The notes: generated by a model from the sequence alone, not told the origin. A stretch of 64,000 bases of DNA from Takakia lepidozioides (GCA_030704615.1 CM060731.1:43772001-43836000), one strand, 5' to 3'. Positions 44,640 through 59,180 are shown, numbered from the stretch's first letter. Program-made: numbers and translations.

Positions 44640-44954
44640 AAATAAGAGTCATGCATACGACTACACCGCGACATTATCCATAGTCAACAACATTTGACCA
44701 CGCTCCAAAATCTCTAGAGTCAGCTTCGTTACCCTTTAAAGGCATACGTGTGACTTATGATCACTACTCTTCTTTGGTCAAACCACGTTGACATGAATTC
44801 CAAACTTTACGGAGTCGTTTAGTCATATACCCGACCTTTTTTAGGCATATCCATGACTTCTTCGTGCCTGCCCCACTTTGAGTCATGGTTTGAGTCATGA
44901 AAACCATGACTCTCCAAAAAAAAAAAGTAAAAAAAACCATGATTTGGCGTAGTG
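44640..44954. mobile_element. CACTA-type right terminus with ATGACT subterminal motifs
   Basis: The minus strand begins CACTACGCCAAATCATGG at 44954. Inward of it, AGTCATG / CATGACT units recur, including GAGTCATG and its inverse around 44881-44913. This fits the right end of the CACTA element whose genes lie at 36.5-43.5 kb. No identical left end was found in the window. Confidence 0.5.
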
Positions 44955-44998
44955 GTGGTGTATTCGGGTGTTAGTGTTGTGAAGCCTTAAAAGAAACA

Positions 44999-45444
44999 GA
45001 ACGAATATCTGCCTATCCTCTAAAGTGCTCTTCAAAACAATGGGGGGAAAACAAGAGAAGCGTGCATGCACACGAGAGGAGGATCTCAACGAGCGAACTG
45101 ACAGAAAATCATACACATATATCGCAATCAGACAGCTTTCCACATCTACATACACCATAGTACATCAGCTGCCTGACGCAAGGTCAGGCCGCCACTTTAT
45201 ACAAACCCTAGTTGCATGCCTTCCTGACGCGTGGCGAGGCGTGTCAGACTGAGCCCGCGGCGCCACATCAAAACCCTAGATCTATTGAACGGCCATGATG
45301 CAGCCACCAGCCATAACTAACCCTGGCTATTATATCTTTGTAACGGTTCAACGGTATTTAAGCCAAAAATTTATACTACGAATGAGTATCGCCGCTTTGG
45401 ATGAATAAGGTAAATCTGTGATGAGGAAAGTTTGGGGCATCACA
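44999..45444 (-). repeat. 3' LTR of the gypsy element
   Basis: In coding sense it starts TGTGATGCCCC. Its far end reads ATATTCGTTC where the other LTR has ATATTCGTCA, so the terminal CA is mutated. Confidence 0.9.
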
Positions 45445-45767
45445 TCTGTGAAGCCTACCCCCCACGAAAAATCTTGAGCTCCGCGAAGTACAATATAAGA
45501 AATAAGAAATAAATGTGCGGGATAAAATCACCCTCCACTGCTTGGTGAAAAACCTACCAAAGAAAAACCTGGCACCTGCAAATTGGGCCGAGGACAAAAC
45601 CTTTGCTAGGAAAACCGTGCAGGGAGTACACGTGGTGACATATCATAGGTCTACAAATGCATCAAGAGCTAGAATAAAAGGCTAGAAAGGCCGAAAAGCC
45701 ACAAAGTGTCAAATCCGCAAGTTAACACTAATCCGCCGAAGAAGCCAATCTGAACAAGATCAAGACA

Positions 45768-47076
45768 TCATCCCACTGTATGCCCCTCCACATTGATGCA
45801 CGTAAGATCAAAGACCAGCTCGGAATGTACCAAATCCGTGAGAGAAACAAGTTCATCATGCGCGTGGACATTGAAGCCATGTGGAAGAAGGAGAGCACGT
45901 CGCCCACGTAAAAGCTCATAGATCAAGTATGGACCGTCGATCTTAAGCTTAGATTTGCATGCATGCGTACCATGCTGCAGCCGAATGCACACGGTCTGTC
46001 CCACTTGAAAAAGGTTAGAATACTTGACACGCTTGTTAAAATTACGAGCTTGGGTGAGCTGAGCCTTACCAATGTTCGTCTTGGCATCATAGATGGACAC
46101 CGCATGCCGAGCATGAAGATCCTCAACAAAGGTCTCAAGATCAACTGGCTCAGCTATAGTAGAAATAAGAGGGGTAGAATGCAAAGGAGAAACACACTTG
46201 CGACCATACAACAACTCAAAATGAGTCTTCTTAGTGCTAGCATGCACGGCGGTACGATAAAAAGAGAAATAGGGGGAAGAGGTATCCCACTCCCTGGTAA
46301 GTGCGCCATTCTTCTCTAACATGCGGCAAAGAGTTTGGTTGAAGCGTTCCGTAAGGCCATTGGTCTGGGGATGGTATGGGGTTGTGGTGGAATGCTTGAC
46401 ACCAAAGTTGAAGCACACCACCGTGAGGATCTGGTTACAAAACTCCTTGCCCTGATCCGTTAGTATCTCCCGAGGACACCCATGCCGCATAAGGATCTCA
46501 TTGAAGAAAGAACTGAGCTACAACATCACTAGTCTTGGTACGCAAAGGCCTGACTTCTATCCACTTAGTCAAGTAGTCGGTAGCTACACAAAGATAGCTT
46601 CGACCCTGTGATGTGAGTGCGAGGGGTCCTACCAAATCAATGCCAACACGAGCAAAAGCATGTGTAACAGGCAAAGGCTGCAGCTCATACAAGATCCGGG
46701 CCCTAGGGAGAGCAATGTTAGCACGACAACCTTCACACTTAGAGATGAACTCCGTGACATCCCCGTGAATTCCCAGCCAATAGTAAACCTCTTGGATGCA
46801 GGCCACGGTATTCTTGATACCAAGGTGACCTGCATACAAGGAACAATGAAAACGCTCCAATAAAGCATTCAGCTGGCTCCGTGGTGGCACCTCCAAATCA
46901 TGGCACTCCCCCTTTAGTGAGCTCCTTGAAAAGCTTATCACCCATGAAGCGTGAGTAGACACATGATAAAGAATTTGCTTGCACAAGGACTCAGAAAGGC
47001 CAGCTGGCGAACGCCCTGATTGGCATCGCTGGAGTAGCGTAACATGTAGCTGATCATCCATGACTGCACTGCACAT
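45768..47076 (-). pseudogene. Gypsy integrase region
   Basis: Residues in order: an HHCC finger (H-x-GH.. then CEGC), GIDLVGPL with the first catalytic Asp, ILTDQGKEF with the second, and PYHPQTNGLTERFNQTL with the Glu. A GPY/F-like KIDGPYLIYELL follows. A frameshift near 46495 separates the first and second catalytic blocks. No chromodomain is seen at the C-terminus. Confidence 0.85.
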
Positions 47077-47572
47077 AAGAGGTAGACAATGGGCTTTAGA
47101 GAAGGTGGTATGGAGTGCCTACACCTATGATCTCCAGCCAGGGATACCTTCACCTCATTTGTTACTACTCATGGACAGCCAAATTAGGCCTTGAAGTTCA
47201 AGCCAATAGTCACATCGGAGTGCAGCAGCCGAATCACAACAAACTCGGGGCCAAGGAAAGAGAAGAGTTGGAACAAAACGTGGAACTTCCACCAAACCAT
47301 CCGAATTCTCCCTAAGCGATAAATCCACCACACATGCTAACACATGAATAAATCAACCAGGATCATCAAGAAGGCCAGACTAGCCCCAAGCAGCCAATAT
47401 GCCATCCGAATCCAAGGTCAATGGATGCTGATCTGCACAAAGGAGGTTGAGAAGCGGAGCTGGATCAGGAGGAGGGGCTGCATCAGCAGCAGCAAGGTCA
47501 TCCAAGGTGAGCATAGGCCTGCTGACAGGAGGATCAACCCGCGTGAGTGCATCAGCATTTGTGTTTTCCCTT

Positions 47573-48665
47573 TCATTTCTTATAGACGATATCCATGTTA
47601 AATTCTTGTAGGAACATAGCCCATCTAGCAAGTCTGCCATGAAGTTCCCTGGGCTTTACAAGAGCCTTGAGTGGAAGGTGATCAGTCTCCACCATAAACC
47701 GGCTGCCATGTAAATATTGCCTAAAAGGCTTCACACCGAAGACCGGGGCAAGACCTTCCTTATCAGATATGGAATAATTCCTTTCATGACGATCTAGGCG
47801 GCGAGATGCATAAGCTATCACATGCTCCTTACCTTCTACAACTTGACATAAGATTGCAGAAATAGCAACATCGGATGCATCAGTCTGAAGCAGAAAAGGT
47901 AATTCAAAGTTGGGAAACATCAGGATGGGAGCTAAACATAAGGCCTTGTGAAGAGTGTCAAAGGCTGCTTGCTGGGAGAAGCTCCATTCAAACCTGACAT
48001 CCTTGCACAATACCTTGGTTAGAGGGTGAGCAAGTTCTTTATGAAGCACATGTAATAGGAGGCCAGACCAAGGAAGGATTTGATGCAGTGTTTGTCCCTG
48101 GGAATAGGAAAGCCCCAAACAGACTCAAGCTTAGCAGGTTAAGGAAGCAAATCATCCTTGGAGAGAATATGCTCAAGAAAGTGTAACTCGGGCATAAACA
48201 GCTCACACTTTTTGGGTTTTACCTTGAGTCCTGCAGTTCGTAATTGCTGAAAACACGCTGCAGATCAGTCAAGTGTGCATCAAAGTTGGCTGAGTATACA
48301 TTGATATCATCAACATAAATCAAGGCACATTCCCAGCGAAGATTACCTAAGACAATGTCCATGAGGCGTTGGAAAGTAGATGTAGCATTGCATAAGCCAA
48401 AGGGCATGGTTTCGTATTGGTACTTGCCCATGCAACACACAAATGAAGTCTTTTCCTTGGCTGCTTCAGTGAGTGGTACTTGCCAAAAATCAGATGCAAG
48501 ATCAAGAGAGCTTAAAATGGTAGCATCATGCAATTGATCTAAGGTTTCATTGATCATGGGTAGAGGGTAGGCATCATTCTTACTGATGTCATTCAATTTC
48601 CTGAAGTCAACACAAAAGCGAGTAGTGCCATCTTTCTTACCAGCCAGGACAATGGATTGGCCCAA
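47573..48665 (-). pseudogene. Gypsy reverse transcriptase and RNase H region
   Basis: RT blocks FCVDFRKLND, LASDFWQVPL, YETMPFGLCNATSTFQ and the catalytic YVDDI are present in 48665-48219. RNase H has QTDASDVAISAIL and an ASRRLDRHERNY block in 48118-47573. The reading frame breaks at the RT start (about 48650), between RT and RNase H, and after IVYKK at about 47575. Confidence 0.88.
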
Positions 48666-50028
48666 GGAGAGATTGATGGCTTAATCACACCAACATCTAG
48701 CATCTTGTGGACTTCTTCCTGGACGATGGCACGTTCCTTAATACTTTCTCGGTACGCAAATTGTTTAATAGGAGGTCCCTCAGTAACAATGTCATGTTGA
48801 AGGATGGGAGTACGCCCCAGATCAGTAGATCCCAAGCTGAAAACATCGAGATTTTTTACAACAAGCAGTTCTACTCTTTTCTTTTGGCCAGGGGAGAGGG
48901 TACTCCCTAATGTAAGTTCAGACAATACTTTGGTAAGAGCCTTCTTACCTTCAGGACTGAGATCAGGGATAGGTGGTGGTGCTAGAGCAACAAAGGCAGC
49001 AACAACATCCACAGGGCCGTGTTGAATGCCAATGGCCTCCAGCCCAAAGCCAACTTGCACTTCTTGTATTTCAGCAATGGGCAGTGCAGTGATACGAGCC
49101 AGGACCTGCCCTTTCTTAATAGTCATAGGAAAGCGCTCTGGATTAGCAATTAACACTTTGACCTCCTGCCTATATCCTCTATCTATAACACCAGTAGCCA
49201 CCAAGCAATGCTTGAGAGCAGTGAGTCTTTGCCAACCTTCTACTTCCAGGAAATGAGCAGTTGGGCATAAAAAGGCCAGACCAGATTTGATCACTTTCTG
49301 GGTCATAGCAGGGATGGTGACGTTCATGGGTGCACGGATCAGAGTAGAATTTTTTGGGATAGCTATAGGCACCCCTGTTCTACCATCAGCACTAGGAACA
49401 TGCCATTGATATAAGAGTTGCAGATCAGGCTGAAATTTGTAAAAATCATTCCAATTGAGGCTGGAGTGAGAGTTCTGTTGTACCTCTTTCACCATTGTCT
49501 GAACTCTGGAAAGATTGGCTGTGGCAGATCCAGCTCTAAGTTTCACAGCCTTCAATGGAACAACAACCTCATGGCCCTCTCCATTGTTAAATCGGAGGGA
49601 GTAATCGGCCAGACTGATGGTTGCACCAGCTCCAGTCATCCAATCAAGGCCTAGCAAGAATTGATTGCCTATAGTGACTATACATGTAACCACGACCTCT
49701 TTCTTGTGAATCCTGATAGGCACAGTGACCAGACCTAGAGGCTCATATCTGGACCCATCCGCAATTCAACACCAGAGGCAGGGCATAACTTAAGACCAAG
49801 AACTCTCACAATATTTAGAGGCACAGCAGATATGGTGCAGCCGGTGTCGATTACACAAGGGAAACTTAACTCAGATATGGCATTGGGCCATAAGAGGGCT
49901 GATCTGCTGTCCTGAGGTCTGCCTGCTGAGAGGACTATGCAAAGCTTTGAAATTAGTAGACAACACAGCCTGCAAAGGAATGAGAGAGGAAGGGTTGGTG
50001 ACTGGTGGACCTCTTGCCCCCTTCCCAA
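48593..50028 (-). pseudogene. Gypsy protease and linker region
   Basis: An aspartic-protease motif VIDTGCTISAV, then after a frameshift near 49735 an ILG-like LLGLDWM segment, a long spacer and the start of RT (SPWANP). The 376-codon frame 49723-48593 is the longest surviving pol frame. Confidence 0.8.
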
Positions 50029-50042
50029 GAGGTCTGTCTAGT

Positions 50043-50980
50043 TTAAAGGAGGGTTGGGACCACCAGTGGCAGCCTTTTTGTTTTTAAGCAGCTTTGGTAA
50101 GTCTGCTCTATGAGGGCAATGCTTGGTCCAATGTTCAAAAGACCCACAAATGTAACATGCGGCTCGGATGCCTTCATAGGCCTGCCCAGTTTGGGTACGA
50201 CCTCTGTTGTTACCACCTGTCTGTGCCTGTGGCTGTCTAGGCTGCCACTGTTGCTGATGAGCTTGCATGGCAGCGAATTGAGTGGCAACTCACTCACTTA
50301 AACTACCCACTGTGTTGGCCAGCCCTTGAAGAGTGACATTATCTGACTTGCATTGCATAGCAGGTGGGACATAAGGTGAAGATGTTGCAGCCATGCCAAG
50401 CTCGGAGCCCACTGGAGCTTGAAACTTGGCATGAGTTTGCATTGATTTGCTGTCAGCTAAGTCTGAAATCTTAAGATTAATTTCAGCTAGCATAGTTTTG
50501 TCATTGACAAAATGACGACGTTGGGCCCAATTTTGAATAACATGGGGCAAGCCAAGGAGAAAGTAAGTCTTCACCATACGATCACATTCTGCTAGATCAA
50601 TGATATTTTCTGTAGCAGCAAATTTTAGATCCATGTAATACTTCCACAAGGACTCTCCTGGCTGGTAAGTCCTGGAGCTCAATTTGGTGAAGCAGTCTAA
50701 GGGTCTTTCAGGAGGTTTGAACAGGGTTTTAGCCCATTCCACAAGGGATGCCCAAGTGAGATGGGGGTCATCCATGACAACTGCATGCAACAAGTCACGG
50801 GGCTGGTCCCTTCATGCTCATTCTAAAAATTGCCATTTTAAAATTCTCAGGCACACCATTCACATTAGCAATCACTTCAAACATCTGGAGATATCTATCA
50901 AAGTCTTCTCCCATTGTGTATTCTGGATAGGGCTGGGTAGTGAGCTGAGGAAGCAAATGACAGGGCAGACTATGATTCAT
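50043..50980 (-). pseudogene. Gypsy gag with zinc knuckle
   Basis: Capsid-like helical region followed by CYICGSFEHWTKHC, a CX2CX4HX4C knuckle. A one-base loss near 50795 and a TGA near 50288 (CGA in an intact frame) interrupt it. Upstream Gly/Ser/Pro-rich frames (51640-50990) with two TAG codons are probably the N-terminal part of gag. Confidence 0.75.
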
Positions 50981-52439
50981 GTGACCAGGCTAAGCAGATC
51001 CATGGGCCGGGCAGCAATGAGCCATAGCCTGAGTCTGATTAGTGGTTGTATTCATAGTATGGACCCCACTATTAACCGGGACATAGTTGTTACTCATGAC
51101 ATTGGAGGGACCTTGATATGACAAAGATGGCAGGCTAGGCGGAAATGTTGTCACGCCCACCGGGGGTGCATGAAACACAGGCCTTGACTAAACAGCTTGA
51201 CTGATCATGGCTGCTTGGTTTGGAGCCACTCCACTCATGGTGGGAATGGGTGGTCTTCCCAATTGCTGGGCTGACTGACCGCCTACACTAGAGCTAGAAC
51301 AAGCAGTATTCATGCCAACAGACAATCCAGAAGTCACAGACACACCAATTCCTCCCCCAAGAGCGGGATTAGGAACATGCATCATAGAAACAGGCAAACC
51401 AACAGCAGTTCCTATGTTAACACGAGCGCTTGGTGGGGCTGGCATACCGCTCACATTAGCCCTTCCCACTGGGACTTGCACATTTGCATTGCATACACCA
51501 CTAGCAATCGGGTCTAAAGAAGGGGAAGGGATGGCATGCCTGGAAATACCACCCAAAGAACTGGCTCCTGTAACTTGAGACAGGCCAGGCAACATGGCCA
51601 TATGTCGAGTAGAGGCTAACTGATCAGCAGTTGCGGACATGCCTCGTTAGTGACAAAATTACCAGTACCATCAATACTTGTCACCATAGGCCCATTGCCA
51701 GGCAACATAGTGACCCCTGGAACTGCACTATCTTTCAAATTGCACTATCTTTGTGAGACCAGCGGGCGTCACCTGAACACCATCTAATTCTTGGGAAACA
51801 ATACCATCCTTGCAAGATAAATCAGTATAGAGACTGGCCTCTGGTAGAGGCGATCCCTCATCTAGACTTACCATCCCATGTTGCAGTCGCGGATTATCAC
51901 TCAAATTACCTGTAGTTGATGGAAGACCCGTCTCTCTGACTTCGACAGGGGCTGATTCCGTTGTGGCCAGATCGGGAGCATCCATCGCAACACGTTGTCT
52001 CCCAGACCTCAGCAAAGTACTAACAGTGTTTCTTACCATACAACAGGAAGCAACGAGCCCAAACACGAACAAGAAAATGTTTAGTTCCGATTAAACGATG
52101 TCAAGATATAGGAATAGTAGAGAGATAACCTGGAAGCAACGAATACCAACAAGAGTTCTGATTAAGCCAAAGTTGGCGAGCAGGGATGGGTAGCAATCCG
52201 CTACAGCAGCCCGCAATAGCACGATCGCCCTTAATTCAAGGCCAGGTCGAATAGGAGATCACCTTGGTGATGTCGTGAGAGTCAGAATCGTGCATGGAGA
52301 GCGCCCACCATTTCCACGTGCTCGTGGTCTTAACCCAAAAGGACACACAGGTAGAGTTCTCCTTCTCCCAAATGCGAGATAGCACTGAATCAACAGGAAA
52401 GCGATCAAGATTTTCAAGCATCTCAGGTCTGATAAGCCG

Positions 52440-53279
52440 TTATTCGTCAAATAAAGTCCCTGGCAAAATGACAATGTCGGAAGTTCGGCCAAACAGACTA
52501 TCCGACGACAGTCCTTGGAGCAGGTCGATCGACGGTGGCAGACCTTTGCTTGGCTCATGATGAAAACGAAGAAGACGTAGAACGAGAGAGCCCGTACCTC
52601 GGAGAGCTAACGACAACCAAGATGGCTCGACACAGGAGGAGACCAGCCAATCACGGTGAACACGTTCAATAGATAAAGGAAGATGAAGCCCCAGTTCTTT
52701 CCACGACAGAACCTGATGATTCAAGAAACGGGACTTGACCACATCACGAGACAGACGAGCAGCATTCCTCGAAGCCACAACTTGCCTTGTCGAAGAGAGA
52801 GAGTCTGCAGCGATCACCGCTGGGTCAGAGTCAGGTCGTCTGGGCGCCGAAACTCGACTCTCAGTAAAGTAGGATATGTCCCGTTGCACTGCAATCTCTA
52901 TTTTGTCAAACCAGAATTGATCAACAGAAAGTAAGTTATACACTGTAGCATCATACTCCCGTGAACGAGCTATGTCCTTCTCAAATTCTCGCTCCTGCTC
53001 TCTAGGACAGACGTAATCGGGCCTTGGATCATGATAGTTATCAAAATTATAATACTCTGGATCACAGCTATCCAATGAACCAGACCTCGCAGTGCTGTGC
53101 GACCAAGCTTCGGCTGCAGCTAGATTAGCTTCTTCACTAGGACTAGGTGAATTCAAGCGGACAACAAGATCTGAATCAATAGCATTATCTCCACGCACCA
53201 GCAACACCGGCAAGGCAAGAGTGCCAGGCGGCGTGCTGGAAGAAGGTGGGTTAGCAGATGAAGCAGAAAGTGAAATCAA
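52440..53279 (-). CDS. Extra 279-codon ORF between 5' LTR and gag
   Basis: Intact from ATG to stop, in the same sense as gag-pol, starting about 235 bp inside the 5' LTR. The N-terminus is Ser/Pro-rich (ANPPSSSTPPG), followed by an acidic YYNFDNYHDPRPD stretch and then a mixed helical region. I recognise no domain. It could be a leader ORF of this retrotransposon lineage, the extended N-terminus of gag, or captured sequence. It is notable for being open where the rest of the element is broken. Confidence 0.5.
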   Translation of the reverse strand: MISLSASSANPPSSSTPPGTLALPVLLVRGDNAIDSDLVVRLNSPSPSEEANLAAAEAWSHSTARSGSLDSCDPEYYNFDNYHDPRPDYVCPREQEREFEKDIARSREYDATVYNLLSVDQFWFDKIEIAVQRDISYFTESRVSAPRRPDSDPAVIAADSLSSTRQVVASRNAARLSRDVVKSRFLNHQVLSWKELGLHLPLSIERVHRDWLVSSCVEPSWLSLALRGTGSLVLRLLRFHHEPSKGLPPSIDLLQGLSSDSLFGRTSDIVILPGTLFDE

Positions 53280-53515
53280 GCTCTACATGCAAGCGCTCTC
53301 CTTCACGATTAACAACACTTCTAGTAATCGACACATGAGGCGCCATAGTCTGAAACATAAGCAAGATTAACGAGCAAGCATGGAGAGAACTCAACACTAA
53401 GCAAATACACTGCAGGGTGGCGGGCTGCCGCCATCTTATAAGACAATCTTAACCTAAGCACGCCGTTTAAATGATAAAGAAAAACACCCGGCGCGCCTCC
53501 ACCATAAAAGAAGCA

Positions 53516-53956
53516 TGACGAATATCTGCCTATCCTCTCAAGTGCTCTTCAAAACAAGGGGGGAAAACAAGAGGAACGTGCATGCACGCGAGAAGAGGAT
53601 CTCAACGAGCGAACTGACAGAAAATCATACACACGTATCACAATCAGACAGCTTTCCACATCTACATACACCAGAGTACATCAGCTGCTTGACACAAGGT
53701 CAGGCCGCCACTTTATACAAACCCTAGCTGCATGCCTTCCTGACGCGTGGCGAGGTGTGTCAGGCTGAGCCCGCGGCGCCACAACCCTAGATCTATTGAA
53801 CGGCCATGATGCAGCCACCAGCCATAACTAACCCTGGTTGTGATATCTTTGTAATGGTTCAACGGTATTTTAAGCCAAAAATTTATACTACGAATGAGTA
53901 TCGCCGCTATGGATGAATAAGGTAAATCTGTGATGAGGAAAGTTTGGGGCATCACA
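53516..53956 (-). repeat. 5' LTR of the gypsy element
   Basis: In coding sense it starts TGTGATGCCCC at 53956 and ends ATATTCGTCA at 53516, so both terminal TG and CA are present. It aligns along its full length with 44999-45444. Confidence 0.9.
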
Positions 53957-55200
53957 GCGTATATGTGATTTTTGGTGTACAAGCTTTGGATGAGAGCTGC
54001 TTAGTGCCTGATTCGTGTGTTTTATCCTCCTCTAGGGCGTTGCTTGCTCTTTCCACTCGCCCCTTTGTTGTGCAACCTTGCTTCTTGAGAGGAAAGGAGT
54101 ATATGCTTCAGGCTTGTTTTAAGGCTTCACATCCCCAGGTTCATCAAATACCTGAAAAACGAATATGGCCTTGTGAGCAGGTCGAGTGGGCGCAGTCGAG
54201 TTCCCTGGATACACACACCAGAAAGTATACAATTTACAAATCAATAACAGGACCGAAAGTTAAATTACTCGGGTAGTAAACAAGGATGCCTACTCTCAAA
54301 GCTATTACATTTTTTGTCATCTCACTACAGAACAAACCTCATGTTCGAATTGTCGATCTCTCCCATTCCTCACCCGTCCTGCGTCATGGAAGCTTTCCCT
54401 TAGACACCTTGTCGGATGCTTCTCTTCTTCTCTTCCATTGGTCTTGTGTTCTTTCTGTTTTGCGGACATCCTCCTGTAGTTGTGCTCTTTTATTCTTCAA
54501 ACAGATAGTGGAGTTTTGTGTGAGTTTGTGAGCTTCAGATTGAACTTATTTGCTACCAGATAATCTCTGGCTTCAAGATGGAGCTAAAAAGAAAACTTCC
54601 TTCGTGCCTTCTGGGAGAAAAGAATTCACTCATAAGACATTGTTTGCCGTAACCTTGTGCCCATAAACCCAGCGCCCAATTTGGGCGGAACAAGAGAGAG
54701 AGAGAGAGAGAGACGGTGGACTTGACGCATATTAGCTACATCTGCTTGCCGTGTGCCCAGGGCAGCTCCGGGGAGACTGGAGGCAGCAAAGCTGAGCAGA
54801 GAGTTTGAACAGGGCCCGTCGTTTGTCTGTTGGCCAAGCGATCCGTTGTAACAAGCGAGTCGTTTCTTTTCGCGCTTCCGTACCAGTCTTTGAATTGGTC
54901 CCCTTCTCTTTCTTCCTGTGGTATGTGGAAAGGTTGTGGCTGATGAACAAAGGTTCTCGTGAGAAACCTTGTACGTCCTTAAATCTACAAGCAACTGCTG
55001 TAAATTCGTCTCTTTTCCTTGTCATCTTCATTCACTGGGGAGAAGTTCTGTGTTTGCCTCTCGCCAAGGTGGAAGGAGTTGAGCTGCTAGTCGCTCGCAT
55101 AGAGATCTAACCATTTACTGAGTAATATTATACTATGGTTTCTGATCTTGTAAACAAACCGCTGTTCTTAACTTCACTTTACTTACTTTCTGCAAAGACA
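53957..55200. other. No supported gene; dispersed repeat and GA microsatellite
   Basis: It contains a (GA)n run near 54695-54712 and, at 54628-54700 (minus), a 70-bp stretch encoding LGAGFMGTRLRQTMSYE. This is repeated at 62968-63038 (minus) with LGAGAMATRLRQTMSYE. This is likely LINE coding debris. Confidence 0.45.
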
Positions 55201-55206
55201 AAACTC

Positions 55207-56677
55207 ATGTCCTGCATTGAGCCATTGGAAAAGGTAAAGGAGGTCAGCAGTGAATTTTTTTTCTCTAGGGACTTGAGGTACAAGATAAGAGGCGCTATCA
55301 TATACAAAACAATGAGGGATTTTCAAATTCTGTTCCCCGTAGCAGAATCATATCGGTCTGCTTGGCGAAGAGGCGCTTTCTGGTGTAACTGTTGCTTGAA
55401 ACCTGCAATATGTTGTCTTAGAACCTGCTCCAAATGCTGCAGAAAAAGATATGACCATTTCAAGACGGCGGGGGCACCAAAGATCCATAGCTAGGCCAGC
55501 TTTCACTGGATGAAAGCAGACTTGAGAGAGGGAGGATATAATTCTTACGAGATGTACACAAATGTTTGTCTCCTCACAAATTGAACCCGGGTATTTGCCA
55601 GTGCTTACAAGGACTTGCATGTTCTCTTATCTGCAACACATCGCTTGTCTTGTGTTGGCTGGTTACAGGCTGTAGTTCTGAAGGTGGCCATGAGCTGTGA
55701 GGACTGTGTTGGAGCTGTGAGAAGAGCCATCACGAAGCTGGATGGTAGCCATTTCTTCCTTGAAGTATATTTTGAAAGTGATTCTTGCTTGTCTCTGCTA
55801 ATTGTCGTATCATATCTCCTTCACCATGGTACGTGGCGATGTCAATGTCACTCACAGTGTTCCAATTGAACTTCTTCTGCAAGGTGGTCTTCAGGGACCT
55901 TCTGCCTGCAAGCTTCCCAAACCAGCACGATCGTTGTTTACCTCTAGCCTAGCCTGGCTGGGCATGACAATGCAAGACACATTCCATTACAAACAATCGC
56001 ACCATCCTAATCCGGGATGCCATTACCAAGTCATACTTTGTTGGGTCTGTCAGATTTTGACCTACCTAGGCAGTTCTACTGGAAGCGAGAAAGCAGCATG
56101 AGCAAGAGCGCATTTGGTAGCCAGGAGCTTGGTGACAAGCTTTCAAATCTCACTCCAGCTTAGTTGGCAGATGTTCCATAGAACCCAAGGAGACGATCAG
56201 GGTTTTCAAATGTATGTCAGATGTTTGAGGACCTTTGGATACATTAGTCTGACTGCACAGCATCGTTTTTGAAATTCCTCAACCAGGTATAATGGTGGCA
56301 CTTGTGGTGGCCTCAGATTGTTGTGTTTTGAATGTAGTTTCATTGTTGTGTGGCAGAAACATCTTGAGCCTGTTCCTTGTACCTTTGTCACTAACGTATT
56401 GCAAAGGCTTCACCCAACTGACCTGCAGGCAAGAAAATGTCTGTGGAGCCTAGAGGTTGTGTAGCTACGTTGCCTGGTCTGTCTCTCCTTTAGGTTTCAA
56501 AGTTGATGTGGGCTTCCGTTGGTTCCAGGTGTGGAGTCATATGACATCGACTTGAAGGAACAGAAAGTGACAGTAATTGGTAACCTGAAGCCAGATGCTG
56601 TGCTTGACCGTGTCTCCAAGACAGGGAAGGCCACATCGTTCTGGCTTAATGACGGGAAAAAGGAAGAAAAGGAGTAG
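55207..56677 (+). CDS. ATX1: ATX1/CCH-type copper chaperone
   Basis: Exon 55669-55744 encodes [21 protein letters not shown], the heavy-metal-associated fold (PF00403) with the copper-binding MxCxxC (MSCEDC). Exon 56529-56677 encodes [15 protein letters not shown], a [17 protein letters not shown] block and SFW, then a short Lys/Glu-rich tail and TAG. The phase-1 intron after KLDG is at the site usual for plant ATX1/CCH genes. It should carry Cu(I) in the cytosol to P-type ATPases of the secretory pathway. The first exon is uncertain: a 27-nt exon at 55207-55233 (ATG to GTAAAG) fits the phase but is only a candidate. The glycine of the usual CEGC is Asp here. The long CCH-type tail is absent, which favours ATX1. 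Confidence 0.8.
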
Positions 56678-56679
56678 AC

Positions 56680-57795
56680 CTCGTTCTGGCCTAGGAAGGT
56701 GGAGAAGAAGTATCAAGAGAAGACGTAGGAATTTATATCTTGTTTGATCAGCTGTAAGGCTGTCCTGTTTACACAGGACTTAAGAAACATTCAAGGGCAA
56801 GACTCTCTTGTTCCTGGAGAGTGTTCAAACTTATATGAAGCCAATGCAGAGTACTCTGCACAAACTGGCTAAGTGTTGGATCTCAGTTCTTTGTTGACAA
56901 ACATTGACCTTGTCTTTTATAAGGTCCATCACAATTTCTACGCTGTAGATATTGTGAAAGATCGCACAATCTGGAGTCCGCAGACAGATGACAGAGAACT
57001 TTGTAGACAACAGGTTATGTCCACCCATTTGTTCCAGTAGGGGCACCTGGTTGAGAGCAGTAGTTTAGTCTGTGTACCTACAGGACCAGCAGTAGGCCCC
57101 CACAGATGCTCCTACTTTGGAGGAGTCCAACACAGTGTGCAACTTCACTCTCTACTTTTCAATTCTATCATTCACACATGTGGGCTGGTGGGGTGCAGTC
57201 AATCTTCCATATCTGTGGTTCTCCTGCTGCTTCCAGAGCAGAGCACTGGCTCTACTCCTGTACATATGTAATGCAAAGAGCTTTAGCAACATAGTTTGGG
57301 AAATGACGTATGCTTGTAAATGGAAACGATAGGAATAATGGAATATTTGTAAAGATAAAACAGAGGTCTACAAGTTTACTCCAGCATCATCACTAGGTGT
57401 GAGCAGATGAGGATAAATTCCATTACAGAATGTAACAATTGTTAGGGTTTCAAGCATTCAATCGCTTCTCAAACACTCATCCTAGTCATATGCCATCTCC
57501 CTCAATACAATCAATATGAACAACTCGCCATCTCCCAGAGCAAATCCCCACTACATATTGATCTACATCTTCACTTCCCCTACATCCTTCCTGCTATTTG
57601 TATTCAAATTGTTGCTACACGCCCACAAGCACAACCTTACATAGACTTAGTTTGCAGGAGTGTGATAAACGTAACAACAAATGATGGGGTAAATGATCAG
57701 GGAGCAATGTACATAGAAAACACTCACGAAATGTGGACGGTCGTGTATTGCAAAAGATGCTTTATTGTGCAAGTATTCATATCACGAACCCTGCA
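56680..57795. other. 3' flanks of the chaperone and polyubiquitin genes
   Basis: The two genes converge here. AT-leaning sequence with no recognisable coding region; contains both 3' untranslated regions. Confidence 0.5.
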
Positions 57796-57800
57796 TAAAT

Positions 57801-59180
<1,380 letters not shown>

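Larger units (their letters stand above)
44999..53956 (-). mobile_element. Ty3/gypsy LTR retrotransposon, degenerate
   Basis: Two LTRs of about 445 bp flank coding DNA in the order gag, protease, RT, RNase H, integrase on minus, which defines Ty3/gypsy. The LTRs differ at roughly two dozen positions by eye (about 5 percent, mostly transitions). Gag-pol has several frameshifts and stops. No target duplication remains. In coding sense the inner edge of the 3' LTR is preceded by a G-rich polypurine-like tract (just right of 45444). Confidence 0.9.

Noticed and set aside
44947-44951. GCGTA as a target duplication of the gypsy element (also at 53957-53961)
   Set aside because: The left copy lies about 47 bp outside the LTR edge, so it cannot be the duplication; a 5-mer match at that distance is easily chance.
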